Source of the DNA: Chloroflexota bacterium
GTDB taxonomy: Bacteria > Chloroflexota > Anaerolineae > UBA4142
Assembly (NCBI GenBank): GCA_023381515.1
Contig: JAMCQI010000081.1
Span: forward strand, 107,020-171,019
Direction of reading: 5' to 3'
DNA length: 64,000 bases
The first letter of the stretch is position 1, and each line of letters begins with the position of its first letter. Under the pieces are notes generated by a model. That model did no database searches and was not told the origin of the DNA. It saw nothing but the letters and a program-made list of their open reading frames with translations. Position numbers and translations under genes: made by a program. Positions 9,959 through 18,317 of the stretch are shown piece by piece.

Positions 9959-10091
9959 TGCCCAGGGCTGTTGCCCAAGTCGCCCTTGTGTGTCACTGCG
10001 AGAGTTCGCCCACAGGAGCTTGGGGTAGGCGAACTCGTCCCGTGGCACTCAACGGGCGCAATCTCACCGACACACTGGAGATTGCGCCCGT
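9959..10091 (+). repeat. Dispersed palindromic repeat, copy 1
   Basis: The segment starts with GGGCTGTTGC and reaches GTGTCACTGCGAG. Two perfect stem-loops follow: 10002-10010 with 10028-10036 (GAGTTCGCC/GGCGAACTC), and 10052-10065 with 10078-10091 (14 bp, ACGGGCGCAATCTC). The order GGGCTGTTGC, CCCT/GTGTCACTGCGAG and GCAATCTC recurs on the minus strand near 62.6 kb and in part near 38.9 kb. There is no coding potential. It is probably a small non-autonomous palindromic element. Confidence 0.6.
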
Positions 10092-10191
10092 CAATCCATG
10101 CCGACAAGACATAAACGACAGGATATGTAGACTCAATTCCTCGCGACATCTTTTTAGCCATGCGATCAGAGCAAGCCCGGGATGACCCATA

Positions 10192-10211
10192 AGAATTTCA
10201 TATGAAATTCT
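10192..10211. promoter_or_regulatory. 20-bp perfect palindrome, possible operator
   Basis: AGAATTTCAT and its exact reverse complement ATGAAATTCT abut with no spacer. The site is AT-rich, unlike its surroundings, and lies 36 bp before a TATAAT at 10247-10252 in the region upstream of the Tad operon. It looks like a dimeric repressor or activator site. Confidence 0.5.
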
Positions 10212-10265
10212 AGGTATACTCTAAGACAATTCCTTGCTTGACCCGCTATAATGGTTGCCAAGCCT

Positions 10266-10377
10266 CTGTAACTGGCTTGTTACCGCCGTGAAAGCGCTGG
10301 ACGTATGCGGCTTGTAACTATTCTTTACGAAATCGTTACCCGCCCGTAATGCACAATGACAGAATATATGCTATGAT
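10266..10377 (+). promoter_or_regulatory. Putative activator sites and extended -10 promoter of the Tad operon
   Basis: The region has GTAAC at 10268-10272 and 10314-10318, and the inverted form GTTAC at 10279-10283 and 10335-10339. It ends in an extended -10 (TGC then TATGAT at 10372-10377). The same TGTAAC/GTTAC words plus a TGC-TATACT extended -10 occur at 19161-19217. The rest of the 9869-10615 stretch has no gene that I can support. Between 10378 and 10615 lies a roughly 240-base leader in which I see no known riboswitch. Confidence 0.45.
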
Positions 10378-10615
10378 GGGGCCTGCTACGGTTCGTAGCT
10401 TTTGCGAATGAACAAGAGCCAAGTGCACAGCGATCATATCGACGTTTGATCTTTTCTCTCTAACCCGGATGCCTTGATCCGCGATTTGTTCCAATTCGGC
10501 CACCTAGAATCGCGGGGAGCTAGTGGTGAGACCGGCCAGTTTACTTGAGACGGACCTTTTTCCTCCGATGACGGCCCAAGTCGCCTGATCATCGCTCTCC
10601 ATCCCAGGTCTCACA

Positions 10616-11074
10616 ATGACGCATTCCAGGACCAACCGTCATCTAAATCCTCTCGCGAGCGCAAGGGCTCAGAGCTTGGTTGAGTTTGCGCTCACCCTGC
10701 CCCTCCTTTCCCTCCTTCTCTTGGGCACCGTCGACCTCGGTCGCGTGTTTAAATTATATGTTACCATCACAAACGCCTCGCGCGAGGGCGCCCGCTATGG
10801 TATTCAAAACCCCGCGGACACGCCCGGGATTCAGGCCCACGCGATTCAGGAAGCCTCCTCTTCCGGTGTCCTACTGACACCCTCGGATATTACAGTGGCA
10901 TGTTCCGACTACGGCGGCGGTTCGTCCGTCGCTTGCGATGCGGCTTACAACGGCGATCGCCTGCAGGTGACGGTCACACAAGATTTCCAGCTCTTGTCTC
11001 TCCTGGACCGCGCGAGTATCCATCTCTCAAGTTTTACCGTGATGCCCATTATCAATGGTGTAACATCTCCATAG
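10616..11074 (+). CDS. tadE: TadE-like pseudopilin 1
   Basis: A 152-residue protein. The N-terminal segment AQSLVEFALTLPLLSLLLLG is the TadE/TadG hydrophobic helix. It has a Glu five residues into the processed form, as in prepilin-like proteins. NASREGARYGIQ follows, the conserved TadE block. TadE pseudopilins are membrane-anchored components of the Flp (tight adherence) pilus machine. This is the first gene of the operon; the next TadE gene begins 8 bp after it. Confidence 0.85.
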   Translation: MTHSRTNRHLNPLASARAQSLVEFALTLPLLSLLLLGTVDLGRVFKLYVTITNASREGARYGIQNPADTPGIQAHAIQEASSSGVLLTPSDITVACSDYGGGSSVACDAAYNGDRLQVTVTQDFQLLSLLDRASIHLSSFTVMPIINGVTSP

Positions 11075-11081
11075 AGGAACG

Positions 11082-11519
11082 ATGAGTAATATGCCTTTGC
11101 GCGGACGGATCAACCGGGGCGAGACCGGCCAAGCATTGCTCGAGTTTGCCCTTGTCATCCCACTGCTGATGCTCATGGTGGTGGGTCTCTTTGATCTCGG
11201 TTACGCGGTTTTCGTCAACAACATGATCTCGAACGCGGCCCGCGAAGGCGCGAGGGTCGGTATCATCCAAATGAATACGAACGCCGACATCTGTAACCGG
11301 GTGATTGCTGCAGCGCCGGGATTGAATTTGAGTTGCCAGCCCGGCTCCATTGACATCGATCCCTCGCCCACCCGGGATTATGGCAAACCAATCACTGTGA
11401 CGGTTACTTTTACCTACACACCCATGACACCGCTGATGGGCCAATTCGTAGGCGGTGGTCTACGCCTTTCCTCTTCATCCGTTATGGTGACGGAGGGGGT
11501 GCTTCAGTTCCAGCCGTGA
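11082..11519 (+). CDS. tadE: TadE-like pseudopilin 2
   Basis: A 145-residue paralogue of the preceding gene. It has QALLEFALVIPLLMLMVVGL as the membrane and pilin-like helix and NAAREGARVGII as the conserved block. An AGAGGAAC ribosome-binding site precedes the ATG. It is tightly linked to genes on both sides, 8 and 18 bp apart. It is presumably a minor pseudopilin working with the first one and with the TadG-like protein. Confidence 0.85.
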   Translation: MSNMPLRGRINRGETGQALLEFALVIPLLMLMVVGLFDLGYAVFVNNMISNAAREGARVGIIQMNTNADICNRVIAAAPGLNLSCQPGSIDIDPSPTRDYGKPITVTVTFTYTPMTPLMGQFVGGGLRLSSSSVMVTEGVLQFQP

Positions 11520-11537
11520 GCAGCCCAGAAAGGAATC

Positions 11538-12851
11538 ATGCCTTCCCAATCCCGGTACGAGTCTCTTGAGTGGAGGACGAGCAGCATGCGTCGCCGATGC
11601 CCTGGACGCGATTCGGCGAATGACTCTGAACGCGGCCAATCGCTCGTCATCATCGTCTTGCTCATGTTTGGGATGATAGCTTTCCTCGGGCTGGTCATTG
11701 ACGGCGGCGGCGTCTTTATGGACCGCCGGCGTGCTCAGGATGCCTCCGATGGCGCCGCCTATGCCGGGGCGCGCCAGCTGGCACTGCGGCCGGATGATTC
11801 GGCGGCGAGCGAGCGGGCGGTGTGGAACAATGTCGTCGATTATGCGAAGGCCAACGGCGTGGCGAGCGCTTCCGATGTGACGGCCACCTTCCTCGATGGG
11901 AGTGGCACGGACATCTGCCAGATCAATCAGAATTGCTTTGGTGTACCCACCGATCCGCTTGCAACCGGAGTCCGCGTCACCACGACGCTCGACTTGCAGC
12001 TCTACTTTATCAGCTTGATTATAGGCAAGCAGCCGATTCCGGTTTCCGCCATCGCCGCGGTGCAGAGTGGGCCCCCCGCGGTCGCAACCAATTTGATGCC
12101 GATGACCCTCAAGTGGCCGTGTGATACATACGATCCGAATAATCCTGACAACTGCCCAAAATTGACATATGGAGTGCCCTATGTGCTCATGGGCAGCCCA
12201 CAGCTACCCGGCGGATTTCAGTGGACGAGCTACGATTGTGCATCATCCTCCCAAGATATCTTTCAGTATCTCACGCTGCAAAAGCCCCGCACCGCGGTGA
12301 TGGCGGACCAGAGTGATACCTATTACAATCCGCTGAATCCGACGCAATACAATACGCCCCCGCCTTCGCCGAACCCGTGGATCTGTAGCGGGCCGGGCGT
12401 ACAACCGGACAGTAGCATTTCGACGGCGCTCGACTGCTGGATTAACCTGGCCTCTGGCTGCTGGCAGCCCTCATGGGGGCCCGAGCCGCCGGACAACACG
12501 TGGACAGTTCCAGTCTATGACCAAAACAACGGTCAAACCGGGTCAAATGCTATGTATCACACCGTGATGTTTGCCGAATTCAAACTCCTCGGATATTGGT
12601 TTGGAAACAATCAGTGCAATTGGGTCGGAAAGACCGGAGCACAGAGTTGTAATCCCAACCAGCCTGATCTTCAGACGTATGCACCGGAACTTTACACGTG
12701 TGCGACGACCCAGGATCCGAATGCGCCCCCCGGCCAAAAGATGAAATGCATCATGGGCATGTTCCTGAAGAAAGTAACTGACCTGCAAATCTTTGCGGGC
12801 AAGTGCAATACGATCGGGATCAACATTTGCGGCATGAGCCTGTCACAATAA
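11538..12851 (+). CDS. tadG: TadG-like pilus assembly protein
   Basis: A 437-residue protein. After about 28 basic residues comes a TadG N-terminal segment (GQSLVIIVLLMFGMIAFLGL) and DGGGVFMDRRRAQDASDGAA, the conserved block of Tad membrane pseudopilins. The 300-residue exported part is rich in Asn, Pro and Trp with several cysteines. I see no obvious MIDAS (von Willebrand A) motif, unlike long TadG proteins. AAAGGA precedes the chosen ATG. A second start at 11586 with GGAGG upstream is possible and would shorten the cytoplasmic tail. Confidence 0.8.
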   Translation: MPSQSRYESLEWRTSSMRRRCPGRDSANDSERGQSLVIIVLLMFGMIAFLGLVIDGGGVFMDRRRAQDASDGAAYAGARQLALRPDDSAASERAVWNNVVDYAKANGVASASDVTATFLDGSGTDICQINQNCFGVPTDPLATGVRVTTTLDLQLYFISLIIGKQPIPVSAIAAVQSGPPAVATNLMPMTLKWPCDTYDPNNPDNCPKLTYGVPYVLMGSPQLPGGFQWTSYDCASSSQDIFQYLTLQKPRTAVMADQSDTYYNPLNPTQYNTPPPSPNPWICSGPGVQPDSSISTALDCWINLASGCWQPSWGPEPPDNTWTVPVYDQNNGQTGSNAMYHTVMFAEFKLLGYWFGNNQCNWVGKTGAQSCNPNQPDLQTYAPELYTCATTQDPNAPPGQKMKCIMGMFLKKVTDLQIFAGKCNTIGINICGMSLSQ

Positions 12852-12927
12852 CGGCGTGCGTCGACGGCGTTTCGGGGGACAGCGCCGGGAAAAGCAGTGA
12901 ATCGTCAGGAAAGGAACAGGATAGAGG

Positions 12928-14136
12928 ATGGAGCAAAACGAAACCTTTGAAGAGGTAATGGCCCAGGGCCAAGAGGCGCTTGACACCGGCGACAAGGCCC
13001 GCGCGCACACTTTATTTGCTACGGCCACTCAGATCCATCCGGGTGAGGAGAGCGCATGGCGGCTGCGGGCAGAAACGGCAGAGGACCCGGCCGACGCGGC
13101 TCTGTGCTACGAAAAGATTGTCGCGCTCAATCCCGCCAACGCGCAGGCGCGCGAAAATCTGCTCGACCGGCGATTAAACACGCTCCAGGAAAGCGCCAAA
13201 GCGGCCCCCTCCCCCAAATCGCCGCTCCTTTCCTCTGGCTGCCGCAGAGCGATCCTGCTGACGGGCGCCGCCTTCCTGGTGACCTTGGTGCTTGGGAGTC
13301 TCGCGGTCTTCGCGTACACCCAGCTTACACTCGCACGCGCGTCCGCCGTTGCGCAGGCTCCCCTCGACATTCCGGCTCTGAACCTGCCTCCCACCTGGAC
13401 GCCTACTCCCACCCGGACCCCGACGCGGACACCCGTCATCGTCGTCGACACGCCGACGCCGACCGCCGCGCCGAGCGCCACGCCGACCGCCGCGCGAGCT
13501 GTGGGGTGGGCGACCATCACCAACCTGAATGTGCGCGCCGGGCCGGGGGTTGGCTATCGCATTGTCGGCGTCTTGCAACAAGGAGAGCCCGTAGCCGCGG
13601 TCGGCCGCATCTCCGATGCAAGCTGGCTGCAAGTTGATTATGTGCAAGGCACCCGGCTCGCCTGGGTGGCCAGGGCCTACGTTTCGGTAACCGACAGTCA
13701 AGTTTCAGCCTTGCCGATCGTTTCAGGAATTCCTGCCGCCCTCCAGCCGACCGCGGCGCCGACGGCGCTTCCGGCACAGCAGATGGGTTTTGTTCTCGGG
13801 CGGCCGGCCGAACTCTCTGCCGACTGCAATAAACCCTGGCAAGTCTTGGGAACCATCTATAGCTCTCAGACGGGCAATCAGCGCCTGAACGGTGTTCTCG
13901 TGCGCATTTGGGCCTTTAACCAGGTCCAAGGCACGGTGAGCAGCGGAAGCAGCGATCCGAAGAGGACCGGTTACTGGGAATGGTCCTTCAACCGAGGTCT
14001 CGACGTGACCGGCCAGGTGGCCGTGGTCGATCCGGACGGGACGCTGCGGTCAGACCCCGTCAACTTTCAGTTGACGGGCAAATGTGACGGGAGCGGAGCG
14101 GTAACCCGAGCGGTTTTTGACTTTGTCGGCAGGTAG
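12928..14136 (+). CDS. Membrane protein with TPR-like N-terminus, Thr-Pro linker and SH3 domain
   Basis: A 402-residue protein. Residues about 1-85 resemble tetratricopeptide helices (AQGQEALDTGDKARAHTLFA). One membrane helix lies at about 108-130. Next is an extracellular Thr-Pro-rich linker (TPTPTRTPTRTPV), then a bacterial SH3 domain (ITNLNVRAGPGVGYRIVGVL, about residues 195-255), and a C-terminal domain of about 120 residues of unknown type. Bacterial SH3 domains often bind cell-wall material. Its place inside the Tad operon suggests a structural or wall-docking role for the pilus; this is inference. Confidence 0.75.
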   Translation: MEQNETFEEVMAQGQEALDTGDKARAHTLFATATQIHPGEESAWRLRAETAEDPADAALCYEKIVALNPANAQARENLLDRRLNTLQESAKAAPSPKSPLLSSGCRRAILLTGAAFLVTLVLGSLAVFAYTQLTLARASAVAQAPLDIPALNLPPTWTPTPTRTPTRTPVIVVDTPTPTAAPSATPTAARAVGWATITNLNVRAGPGVGYRIVGVLQQGEPVAAVGRISDASWLQVDYVQGTRLAWVARAYVSVTDSQVSALPIVSGIPAALQPTAAPTALPAQQMGFVLGRPAELSADCNKPWQVLGTIYSSQTGNQRLNGVLVRIWAFNQVQGTVSSGSSDPKRTGYWEWSFNRGLDVTGQVAVVDPDGTLRSDPVNFQLTGKCDGSGAVTRAVFDFVGR

Positions 14137-14215
14137 GCGGAGGAGCCTACCCCAAGCGAAAGAGAAGAGTCTCGAGACGGACGTGCTCTGCTCGATTACG
14201 TTGTGAAGGATTCCC

Positions 14216-15394
14216 ATGAATCAGACCGACCAGCCTTGTGTCCTCATCGTACAAGACGAGGCCACCACTCTCCAGATAGAGGACTTGTGCGCGACGATGC
14301 ATTACTCGGCGATCGCCACCGCTTCCGGGGAAGCGGCGCTCACTCAAGCCGCGGCCCGGCCGCCCGACCTGGTCATCACCGAGATCGACCTGCCCGGAAT
14401 GAACGGGTATGATCTGTGCCGGAAATTCCGAGCGAATGAGGCGACTCGCCATATCCCTCTCCTCGTCCTTACTTCAAAGGGCGAGGTCCGAGAAAAGATT
14501 GCCGGGTTCGAAGCCGGCGCCGATGATTATCTCGCCAAACCCTTTGTGGCTGAGGAGCTGGCCTATCGCATCAAGAGCTTGCTGGCGCGGCGGGACAATC
14601 ATTCCGAAGCGCGCGGTTTGCCGGCGAAACGCGGTCATGTGATCGCCCTGTTCGGCACCAAAGGCGGCGTGGGGCGGACGACGATCGGGGTCAACCTGGC
14701 CCTGGAGCTCCAACACTTGACGCGAGGCAGAACGGTGCTCTTCGACGCCGACTTTTTCTTTGGCGATATCGCGCTGCACCTCAACGTGCCGCCCGCTCAT
14801 ACGATTTTGGATCTGATCGGACGCATGGATCAACTCGACCCGGAGCTGCTGGACCAGGTTCTCGTTCCCCACAGCTCGGGCGCACGCGTGCTTCTTTCCC
14901 CGCGCAATCCGGAAGATGTGGAGACGATCCAACCGGTTCATATCAAGAAATTGCTGGATGCTCTGGCCGCTTTCTACGATTATATCGTGGTCGACTGCCA
15001 GTCCATCTATGACGAGCGCACCCTGACCATCTTGGAAAAGGCGGACGCGATCCTGCTGGTCATCAAACCGGAAGTCGGCTGCGTCAAGAACATGGCCGTC
15101 TTCTCCGAACTGGCCGTCAAGTTGGAGCTGCCCTTTGAGAAAAAAATCCACATTGTCCTCAACCGGTCGAATACGAAATCCGGAATCGGCGCCAAAGATA
15201 TTGAACGTATTTTCAGGCGCCCGATCGCCTTTCATGTTCCGAGCGGCGGCAATGCAGTCGTGATGAGCGTCAACCGCGGCGTTCCGCTGGTGATCGAGCA
15301 GCCGAACCACCCCTTCTCAGTTCAGGTCACCCAGATGGCTCGCGCTCTGGCCCAGGCTCTGCCCGTATCCAAGCCGGCGACCGTCCCAGAATGA
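14216..15394 (+). CDS. tadZ: TadZ/CpaE-like pilus localisation protein (pseudo-receiver plus MinD/ParA ATPase)
   Basis: A 392-residue protein. Residues about 5-125 are a response-regulator receiver fold (DLVITEIDLPGMNGYDLC). The phosphorylatable Asp position holds Glu, as expected for the atypical receivers of CpaE/TadZ. Residues about 140-380 are a MinD/ParA-type domain with KGGVGRTTIGVNLALEL. The signature Lys of the deviant Walker A is present, but the second Lys is Arg. TadZ proteins mark the polar site where the Tad secretion apparatus assembles. The ATP-binding ability of this protein is uncertain given the K-to-R change. Confidence 0.88.
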   Translation: MNQTDQPCVLIVQDEATTLQIEDLCATMHYSAIATASGEAALTQAAARPPDLVITEIDLPGMNGYDLCRKFRANEATRHIPLLVLTSKGEVREKIAGFEAGADDYLAKPFVAEELAYRIKSLLARRDNHSEARGLPAKRGHVIALFGTKGGVGRTTIGVNLALELQHLTRGRTVLFDADFFFGDIALHLNVPPAHTILDLIGRMDQLDPELLDQVLVPHSSGARVLLSPRNPEDVETIQPVHIKKLLDALAAFYDYIVVDCQSIYDERTLTILEKADAILLVIKPEVGCVKNMAVFSELAVKLELPFEKKIHIVLNRSNTKSGIGAKDIERIFRRPIAFHVPSGGNAVVMSVNRGVPLVIEQPNHPFSVQVTQMARALAQALPVSKPATVPE

Positions 15395-15422
15395 TTTCAC
15401 CTTGCAGATCTAGGAGTTTACT

Positions 15423-16178
15423 ATGACGCGTGCAGGCAGGATTCTGTTTCTGTTAGGCATCCTCATCTCTCTGGGGGCGGGATTTGTCATTTACATGTCG
15501 CTTTCGTACAACCAGCCCAAGCCGGTGGAGGTGCCGACGACCAAGCTGGTGGTGGCGTTTCAAGAGATTTCGCCGCGGAGCGAGATTGGGCCGGGGTATG
15601 TCGGCGTGGCCGATTGGCCGCGTGCCCTGCCCACCCCGGTGGGAGCTTTCACCGAGCCGGACCAGGTGGTAGGGAAACTGGCCACCGCCTCCCTGTCGCC
15701 GGGGCAGCCGATTACGGCCAAGATGGTCGTGGACAAGAAAGATTTGCAGGAAACCCACAGTAACGCGGCCCTCATTTTGGAAAAAGGGATGGTCGCCATC
15801 GCGATGCCCATCAGCATCAAGTCGGACGTGGCCGATGCGGTTCAGCCCGGAGACCGGGTGGATATTATTGCCACCTTCCGGTCTCAGAACACGAATAACC
15901 AAGGCGGCGTGGCCACTCAGCGCGTGCTTGGCGACGTGCTCATCTTGCAGGTCGGTCCCTGGCCGAGTGCCGGCGCCAAAGCCCAATCCGGCGCCGCGGC
16001 GACGGTCGTGACTCTACAGATGAAAGAGCAGGACGCGCTGGCGCTGCAATACACTCTGGATTTCGCGTCGTCTGTCACGCTGGCGCTCCGGCCCGCCAAC
16101 GATCATGACCTCATTCAACTCGAGCCGGTGACTCTGGACTATATCAACCAACGCTTTAATTTCAGACTGCCCAAGTAG
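15423..16178 (+). CDS. cpaB: CpaB/RcpC-like Flp pilus assembly protein
   Basis: A 251-residue protein with one N-terminal membrane helix (ILFLLGILISLGAGFVIYM). A SAF-type domain follows (residues about 38-105, including VGVADWPRALP and GKLATASLSPGQPI), then the RcpC C-terminal domain (VQPGDRVDIIATF). CpaB/RcpC stabilises the Flp secretion complex outside the membrane. AGGAG lies 6 bp before the ATG. It follows tadZ by 28 bp. Confidence 0.88.
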   Translation: MTRAGRILFLLGILISLGAGFVIYMSLSYNQPKPVEVPTTKLVVAFQEISPRSEIGPGYVGVADWPRALPTPVGAFTEPDQVVGKLATASLSPGQPITAKMVVDKKDLQETHSNAALILEKGMVAIAMPISIKSDVADAVQPGDRVDIIATFRSQNTNNQGGVATQRVLGDVLILQVGPWPSAGAKAQSGAAATVVTLQMKEQDALALQYTLDFASSVTLALRPANDHDLIQLEPVTLDYINQRFNFRLPK

Positions 16179-16189
16179 GGACCTAACTG

Positions 16190-16305
16190 TCATTCTGAGC
16201 GCCCCGCGGGGTTTGCGGGCAAGCGAAGAATCTCTGGAAGACGCTTGTGGGGGATTCTTCGGTCGCATCGCCATCGGAGATGGCGCCTGCGCTCGCTCAG
16301 AATGA
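16190..16305. repeat. MITE-like nested inverted repeat inside the Tad operon
   Basis: A 116-bp element with 12-bp perfect terminal inverted repeats (TCATTCTGAGCG and CGCTCAGAATGA). An inner inverted pair CGAAGAATC (16224-16232) and GATTCTTCG (16253-16261) lies within it. It fills the gap between cpaB and tadB. Such ATTCTGAGCG...GAAGAATC elements are widespread non-coding palindromes in bacterial genomes. It may form a strong hairpin in the operon mRNA. A related but distinct family lies elsewhere in this window. Confidence 0.75.
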
Positions 16306-16327
16306 AAGGCCCCGAGGATGAGGTTGG

Positions 16328-17278
16328 ATGGGGATGCAGAATATAGATCCCAACGTACTGGTGAGCGTTTTCTTCGCCCTCGGTCTCGCCACGCTCTTCC
16401 TGGGATTGGACTTGATTATTTCCGGCCGCCGAGTGCGACTCGAGAACCGCATCGACAGATACGAGACTCCGCGCGACGCACGGGAGAACGCGGAAGGTGA
16501 AGACAAGCGCGCGGATCGGAAAAAGGATGCGAGCTGGCGGTCCAACCTCGCCACGGACCTCGCCCGCGCGGACCTCCTCGTCACTCCGACGGAGTATGTC
16601 TTTGCGACTCTGGTCTTGGCGCTGGTGCTCGTCGTATTCTGTCTGGCGGTTCTCAAGAACCCTCTGGTGGCGGCCGTCGGCGGCGTGGCCGGGTTGATTT
16701 CTCCGCGAATGTATTTGCAGTATCTCCAAAGGAGACGGTTGGCCGCCTTTGATCGCGAGCTCGACGGCACGATCACCATGCTCGCCACGACTCTCCGCAC
16801 GGGCTATGGGTTAAGCCAAGCCATAGAAGCGGTCGCGAAAGAAGTGGCCCCTCCCATGTCAACCGAGTTGAGTCGGGTTGCCCGAGAAGTGGCCTTGGGT
16901 CGGACCGTCCAGGACGCACTGGACAACCTGGCCCGCCGGAACCCCAGTTTGGATTTGTCCATGATGATTACGGCCATCAACATCAACCATGCCGTGGGCG
17001 GAAACCTGGCCGAAGTGCTAGAACGGATCGCCACGACGATCCGAGAACGGGTGCGCCTGATGGCAGAAATCCAGGCGCTGACCTCTCAACAGAGACTCTC
17101 CGCCGTCGTTCTGGGCGTCTTGCCGTTTGCTCTCAGCCTAATCGTCTATGTGATCAGTCCAGGCTATATCTCCGAGCTGTGGAAAAGTACTTGCGGGCTC
17201 GCCTTGATGGTCACAGGATTGTTCCTCATGGCCATCGGTTACTTGTTCATCCGGCGCCTTTTGGCGTTCAAGTACTAG
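16328..17278 (+). CDS. tadB: TadB, Flp pilus inner-membrane platform protein
   Basis: A 316-residue type II secretion F-domain protein. It has membrane helices near residues 10-30, 85-125 and at the C-terminus (about 250-310). The central F domain reads GYGLSQAIEAVAKEV, AREVALGRTVQDALDNLARR and NHAVGGNLAEVLERIATTIR, all standard for TadB. It pairs with TadC to form the membrane platform for the pilus ATPase. tadC follows by 14 bp. The usual upstream neighbour, the ATPase TadA/CpaF, is missing. Confidence 0.92.
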   Translation: MGMQNIDPNVLVSVFFALGLATLFLGLDLIISGRRVRLENRIDRYETPRDARENAEGEDKRADRKKDASWRSNLATDLARADLLVTPTEYVFATLVLALVLVVFCLAVLKNPLVAAVGGVAGLISPRMYLQYLQRRRLAAFDRELDGTITMLATTLRTGYGLSQAIEAVAKEVAPPMSTELSRVAREVALGRTVQDALDNLARRNPSLDLSMMITAININHAVGGNLAEVLERIATTIRERVRLMAEIQALTSQQRLSAVVLGVLPFALSLIVYVISPGYISELWKSTCGLALMVTGLFLMAIGYLFIRRLLAFKY

Positions 17279-17292
17279 GTTCGCATGAGAAG

Positions 17293-18207
17293 ATGATGAG
17301 CATCCTGCTTCCTACTCTCTTAACGCTAGGCATCCTCTTGATCTTTTTTGGTCTCGCCAGCAGTTTCCGCGAAACCAAACGCATGGACGCGGTGGCGCAG
17401 CAGTACGGCAGGGCCTTTTCCCTGGAAGAAGCCGAACTCGCCCAACCGTTCAGCGTGCGAGTCGTGCGACCCGCCCTGCGCGCGTTGGCACAGCTTCTCA
17501 ATCATTTTACGCCGCAGCAGATGATGGAGACCACACGCGTCAAGCTGGACCTGGCCGGCAACCCCCTGGATTTGCCGCCGACCGAGTTCTTGGGTTTGAG
17601 AGGCCTTGCCACCGCGCTTGGCGCGCTGCTGTTCATCGTGCTATCTGCCTCCTTGCATGCCAGTGGACCCCTCTTTGCCCTATTGATTGTCGCCGGGGCT
17701 GGGCTCGGTTTCTATGCCCCCCTCCTGTGGCTCAATCTAAAGATTCGCCAGCGGCAGGCCGAGATCCGCTACGCGCTGCCCGATGCCCTGGATCTTTTGA
17801 CGGTCAGCGTAGAAGCCGGCCTGGGTCTGGACGCCGCCATCGCTCAGGTGGTCGACAAGTGGGACAATCAACTGAGCCGTGCCTTTGGTCGCGCCAGCCG
17901 TGAGATCCGCCTCGGCCGGCCTCGCCATCTGGTCCTCCGCGACATGGCCGATCGCGCCGCCGTCCAAGAACTCACCAATTTCGTGGCCTCTTTAATTCAG
18001 GCCGAACGCTATGGCACGGGCATTGCCAAGGTCTTGCGGATTCAGTCGGAACAGATGCGCGTGCTCCGGCGACAGCGCGCCCAGGAGGAAGTGAACAAGA
18101 TGCCCATCAAGCTGCTGTTCCCACTGATCTTTTTCCTTTTTCCTGCCATCTTTATCGTGCTGCTCGGGCCTGCAGTGCTGCGCCTCATGGGCGGGTTCTT
18201 GCCCTAG
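17293..18207 (+). CDS. tadC: TadC, Flp pilus inner-membrane platform protein
   Basis: 304 residues from the ATG at 17293; the frame is open further upstream, but only by overlapping tadB. The protein has an N-terminal membrane helix, two helices near residues 105-150, and the T2SS F domain (LTVSVEAGLGLDAAIAQVVD, EIRLGRPRHLVLRDMADR). A C-terminal hydrophobic segment follows (KLLFPLIFFLFPAIFIVLL). It is the partner of TadB. About 110 bp separate it from the next gene, an OmpR-type regulator. Confidence 0.92.
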   Translation: MMSILLPTLLTLGILLIFFGLASSFRETKRMDAVAQQYGRAFSLEEAELAQPFSVRVVRPALRALAQLLNHFTPQQMMETTRVKLDLAGNPLDLPPTEFLGLRGLATALGALLFIVLSASLHASGPLFALLIVAGAGLGFYAPLLWLNLKIRQRQAEIRYALPDALDLLTVSVEAGLGLDAAIAQVVDKWDNQLSRAFGRASREIRLGRPRHLVLRDMADRAAVQELTNFVASLIQAERYGTGIAKVLRIQSEQMRVLRRQRAQEEVNKMPIKLLFPLIFFLFPAIFIVLLGPAVLRLMGGFLP

Positions 18208-18317
18208 AGAGGCTCGAACGCGGTGGCGGGGCCGCGTGAAAACCAAGGCTTTCGGACAGGCCGAACCGGAGGACTGGTGCATCTGAATGTGTCTTGACGC
18301 TTCGTCTGGGAGGAGGA

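Noticed and set aside
17179..17292. Upstream extension of the tadC reading frame
   Set aside because: It overlaps the end of tadB out of frame and lacks membrane-protein character; the ATG at 17293 gives the usual TadC start.
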